Of a stretch of DNA of 64,000 nucleotides, positions 61,610 through 64,000 are shown one piece after another (within the stretch, counting starts at the first letter, position 1; every line of letters starts with the position of its first letter). Source of the stretch: Sipunculus nudus (taxonomy: Eukaryota > Annelida > Sipuncula > Golfingiida > Sipunculidae). Below the pieces are notes generated by a model. The model did not search any database, was not told where the DNA came from, and was given only the letters and a program-made list of their open reading frames with translations. The stretch spans positions 14,349,601-14,413,600 of the forward strand of contig CM049319.1 of NCBI GenBank assembly GCA_026874595.1, in the 5' to 3' direction. Made by a program: the position numbers and the translations under genes.

Positions 61610-62210
61610 TACATTAGGAAACATCTGGTCTCTCACAGGTCATTTAGGCGGTTTTCTGTGTCTTTGGCCGTTTCTGTGTCTTTGACATTGTGTTATCAGA
61701 TAGAACAGTACCCTGCCTGATGTGAAACCCCTACCAATTTCTGTCAGGTAAACAGAGTACCTAGACCTGTGTGGTCTCCTAATTACTTGTTAATCTAACT
61801 TACCTGTACCTGATGTGTAGTCCATGTTATTGGAGATGTTTGTTTTTGTCATTAACTGTCTTTGATGATGTTCCTTGTTTCTCCAGCATTCAAGAAGTTA
61901 ATATTTAACACAAGTAAATTTTATCAGTGCCCAGCTATTTTAAATGTTGTAATACTCTTACATGTTCTTTAGAATTACCTCTCTTTCATTTTACTTTTTC
62001 AATAACCAGTGTGTATTCCCCTCTTTCTTGATGGTATTTATATTGAGGTTCAGGTTGTGTGTATCATCCTTTACTCTTTTCAGATATAGGGGATTATACA
62101 CATTTTTATAAGTTATTAGTGTCAAGGTCTCAATGTATTTAATGGAAAAAAAATTCTGTACAACTTCATTTAAAGTATGGAAATTCTGATTAATAATGCT
62201 TGGTAGCTCC
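61610..62210. repeat. Tandem segmental unit U4 (no gene copy)
   Basis: The ordered blocks are recognisable but more diverged (gtgaaacccctaccaa at about 61718, gtggtctcctaattact at 61770, tcttgatggtatttatatt at 62027). The right end carries taataatgcttggta, seen also in U1. Confidence 0.6.
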
Positions 62211-62507
62211 AGAATTATGATTTTGTTTTCTGCAGTTGTGCAAAAGGAGATCTATAATATAAATAGAAATAAAATTCAAATAAATATTAAAGAAATAATC
62301 CCAGGAATATTCATTAAATATTGGTATAATAATAGCCTAAAATCTCTTTTTCTTTTTAACATGCAGGCAAATTACGGTTTTGTAATTTAGCCTTGATTTT
62401 TCACTATTATGGATTATTAGTATTAAGTATTAGTACATTGTATTTTGTTGCCTCTTGTGGCTGTCAGATGGGCCTCCATCAGAAAGCTCTGTAGACTCTT
62501 GTATATC

Positions 62508-63070
62508 ATTAAAGGAGAGCATTTGATCCTTTACATGGTCAGTTTATTTTCATGAGTAAACTGTGTATGTTATCTGTATGTATGAATAGTACCATGTGAA
62601 ACCCCACCCAGATAATTAAGACAAATAAAGTGGCCATGGTGTGATTTCCTGATTTCTCCTCAGTCTCACTCACCTGTACCAGGGCTTCAAGTTTACCTGT
62701 GTATTCTGTAACTGAGGTATTTGTTTTGTCATTTACATATTTTATTTTGAAGGATTTATTCAGTGTGCCTGATTTCATTGGAACTCGTGGGAGTATATGC
62801 AGATTTTTATAGATACCAGGGTAATTTAAATTTATCATTTTCTTATGTTTTTGTCACGTCTAATGTGAAACTACATCTGTATTATCAATTTCATTATTTC
62901 AATGTCTAATATTTCCCATCTTTCTTAATTGGTCATGTTTCATCATAGGCATGATTAGTGTTTTGTATTTACATAGATGAAATACAGTGAAATTGTATAC
63001 ATTTTAATAGAGTTAATATGTACAAAGGCATTAGTTAGTATACTAGGGGTATGGATACTGATCTTTGAGT
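62508..63070. repeat. Tandem segmental unit U5 (no gene copy)
   Basis: catttgatcctttacatggt (62520), gtgaaaccccacccag (62594), gtgatttcctgatttct (62640) and cagggcttcaagt follow the U1 order. Strongly diverged further right. Confidence 0.6.
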
Positions 63071-63281
63071 GGTCCAGAAATATGATTTAGTTATTCTAGG
63101 TATAAAGTGCAGCATTTTTGCAATTATTGAAATACAAATAAAATAAAATTATACAATACCCTGACGAAAAATATTGCTTTAGTAAATTTTGTTTTCACCT
63201 GAGAATAATTTTGTACCAACTAAAGCTATATTTAATCATCATCATATAGTGAACCTAAGTTTAGATCTGTATGATGTGGGT

Positions 63282-63297
63282 GGCCTTGAAAAAGGCC
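63282..63297 (-). terminator. Histone-type 3' stem-loop of 115-aa gene, copy 3
   Basis: Minus strand: GGCCTT, loop TTTC, AAGGCC, then ACCCACA, identical to copy 1. It starts 22 nt after the stop. Confidence 0.88.
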
Positions 63298-63319
63298 TTT
63301 AGGTTTACAGATGACTGGA

Positions 63320-63667
63320 TCAGTTCCTGTCTGTGGCCGGTACCCCTGCAGTGCTGCCCTCTAGGAACTTGATCTGAGCCTCGAGGAAGTCTGCTCTGGT
63401 TGCTATGGTGTGGGTATACTCATAGAACATGCTCTTAACACTGTCCAGCACACACAGTCGTATTCTCAAGTTGTTACAGGTGGCCATCTGGTGACGGTCG
63501 TTTGCTCGCCTGTAACGTACAGCGAGGTCTCTCTCTGTGCGGTCAAGCAGCATCATGTGATCACACGCTTGGTTGAGCTTGGAGCTTGCGACAACTAACT
63601 CAAACTGGAGATGATCAAGGTCTGTCTTTTTATAAGGGTGGAACCTCTTAGCTGGTGACAGAGACAT
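63320..63667 (-). CDS. Unrecognised 115-aa protein with histone-type mRNA end, copy 3
   Basis: Nearly identical to copy 1 (about 9 residue differences, mostly in the first 20 residues and the tail) and to its flanks (63170-63280 matches 50262-50365). Copies 1 and 3 are therefore the youngest pair or have been homogenised by conversion. N-terminus MSLSPAKRFHPYKKTDLDHL; helical body with LLDRTERDLAVRYRRANDRH; tail STAGVPATDRN. Roughly 20% Lys/Arg/His and many Asp/Glu, so it is not strongly basic like a histone. Function unknown. Confidence 0.85.
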   Translation of the reverse strand: MSLSPAKRFHPYKKTDLDHLQFELVVASSKLNQACDHMMLLDRTERDLAVRYRRANDRHQMATCNNLRIRLCVLDSVKSMFYEYTHTIATRADFLEAQIKFLEGSTAGVPATDRN

Positions 63668-63723
63668 GTTTGTAACATATCAATATCAGGAGGCAATAAT
63701 GAAGACTAGCAAGCAGCTCAGGT

Positions 63724-63798
63724 TTATATAAGGTGAGCAGATCATCAAACAATGATGAAACAGCCAATCATAGTTCAGGATGAGTGAGCACAGCCAAT
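63724..63798 (-). promoter_or_regulatory. TATA plus two inverted CCAAT boxes, copy 3 promoter
   Basis: TTATATAA at 63724-63731, about 57 bp before the ATG. CCAAT (plus strand) at 63764-63768 and 63794-63798, spacing 30 bp as in the other copies. Confidence 0.75.
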
Positions 63799-63863
63799 CA
63801 CCATCAAGTATGTCAAGGCAGAGCCAAGCAGTGCCCAGTTTAGCTACAAGTCTTATCCTCAAA

Positions 63864-64000
63864 CAGGAGGCATATTAGCCTTAAATGGCTGAATAATTTC
63901 TCATTTTCACAAAATTTTGTTGTTTTAAAGAAAATTCATTTGATCTCTCCTCTGGTCAGTTAGGGCCTTTATCCATATGGCTTTGTGCATGTTATCTAAC
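63864..64000. repeat. Tandem segmental unit U6, cut by the window edge
   Basis: gaggcatattagccttaaat and ggctttgtgcatgttatcta match U3. It sits about 65 bp beyond the promoter of gene copy 3, the same place as U3 relative to copy 2. Confidence 0.65.

Overview
This is a eukaryotic, AT-rich, intron- and repeat-dominated genomic window. The two recognisable genes are split by canonical GT-AG introns. MITEs, microsatellites and simple tandem arrays are abundant, and the closest look-alikes I know for several repeat architectures (central tandem repeats plus a terminal hairpin) are in bivalve molluscs. I therefore infer a marine invertebrate, probably a bivalve. That placement is inference and was not tested by a search.

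Region by region. (1) 1-25.2 kb, minus strand: the start of a secreted/lysosomal sulfatase of the arylsulfatase B/I/J type. Exon 1 is at 25033-25153, with a TATA box upstream at 25217-25224. Exon 2 is at 985-1096 and ends inside the catalytic C-x-P-x-R motif. The 23.9-kb intron between them is filled with repeats: a GC-rich minisatellite (3.17-4.69 kb), a 2.3-kb element with central ~340-bp tandem repeats (7.37-9.67 kb), a CpG-rich fold-back element (16.33-17.51 kb), a ~145-bp tandem repeat and a TTAA-flanked MITE. (2) 25.2-46.7 kb: no confident gene. It holds a tandem array of miniature LTR retrotransposons whose LTRs carry tRNA-like pol III boxes (29.49-30.24 kb), a hAT-like MITE nested in another inverted-repeat element (32.06-33.23 kb), a reversed copy of the 340-bp-repeat element (33.5-34.8 kb), a 3.97-kb TIR element with an 8-bp target duplication and decayed LINE fragments (39.6-43.57 kb), and palindromic arrays. 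(3) 46.76-49.64 kb, plus strand: five internal coding exons of PIGA, the catalytic subunit of the GPI-GlcNAc transferase. The first coding exon and the C-terminal exons are not seen. (4) 49.64-64 kb: probably a long PIGA intron, made of an ancient tandem duplication of 1-2.5-kb units. It carries three intronless, antisense copies of a 115-residue protein gene that I do not recognise.

The most unusual finding is in that last region. All three 115-residue genes end with a textbook replication-dependent histone mRNA 3' stem-loop (6-bp stem, UUUC or UUUA loop, ACCCA flank) 22 nt after the stop. All three also share a compact promoter of a TATA box plus two inverted CCAAT boxes. The protein itself does not look like any core or linker histone. 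This suggests a small, multicopy, S-phase-type gene family nested antisense in a GPI-anchor gene. Copy 1 is cut from its upstream neighbour unit by a 5.06-kb TIR insertion with a 5-bp target duplication, and the paralogous units show the empty site.
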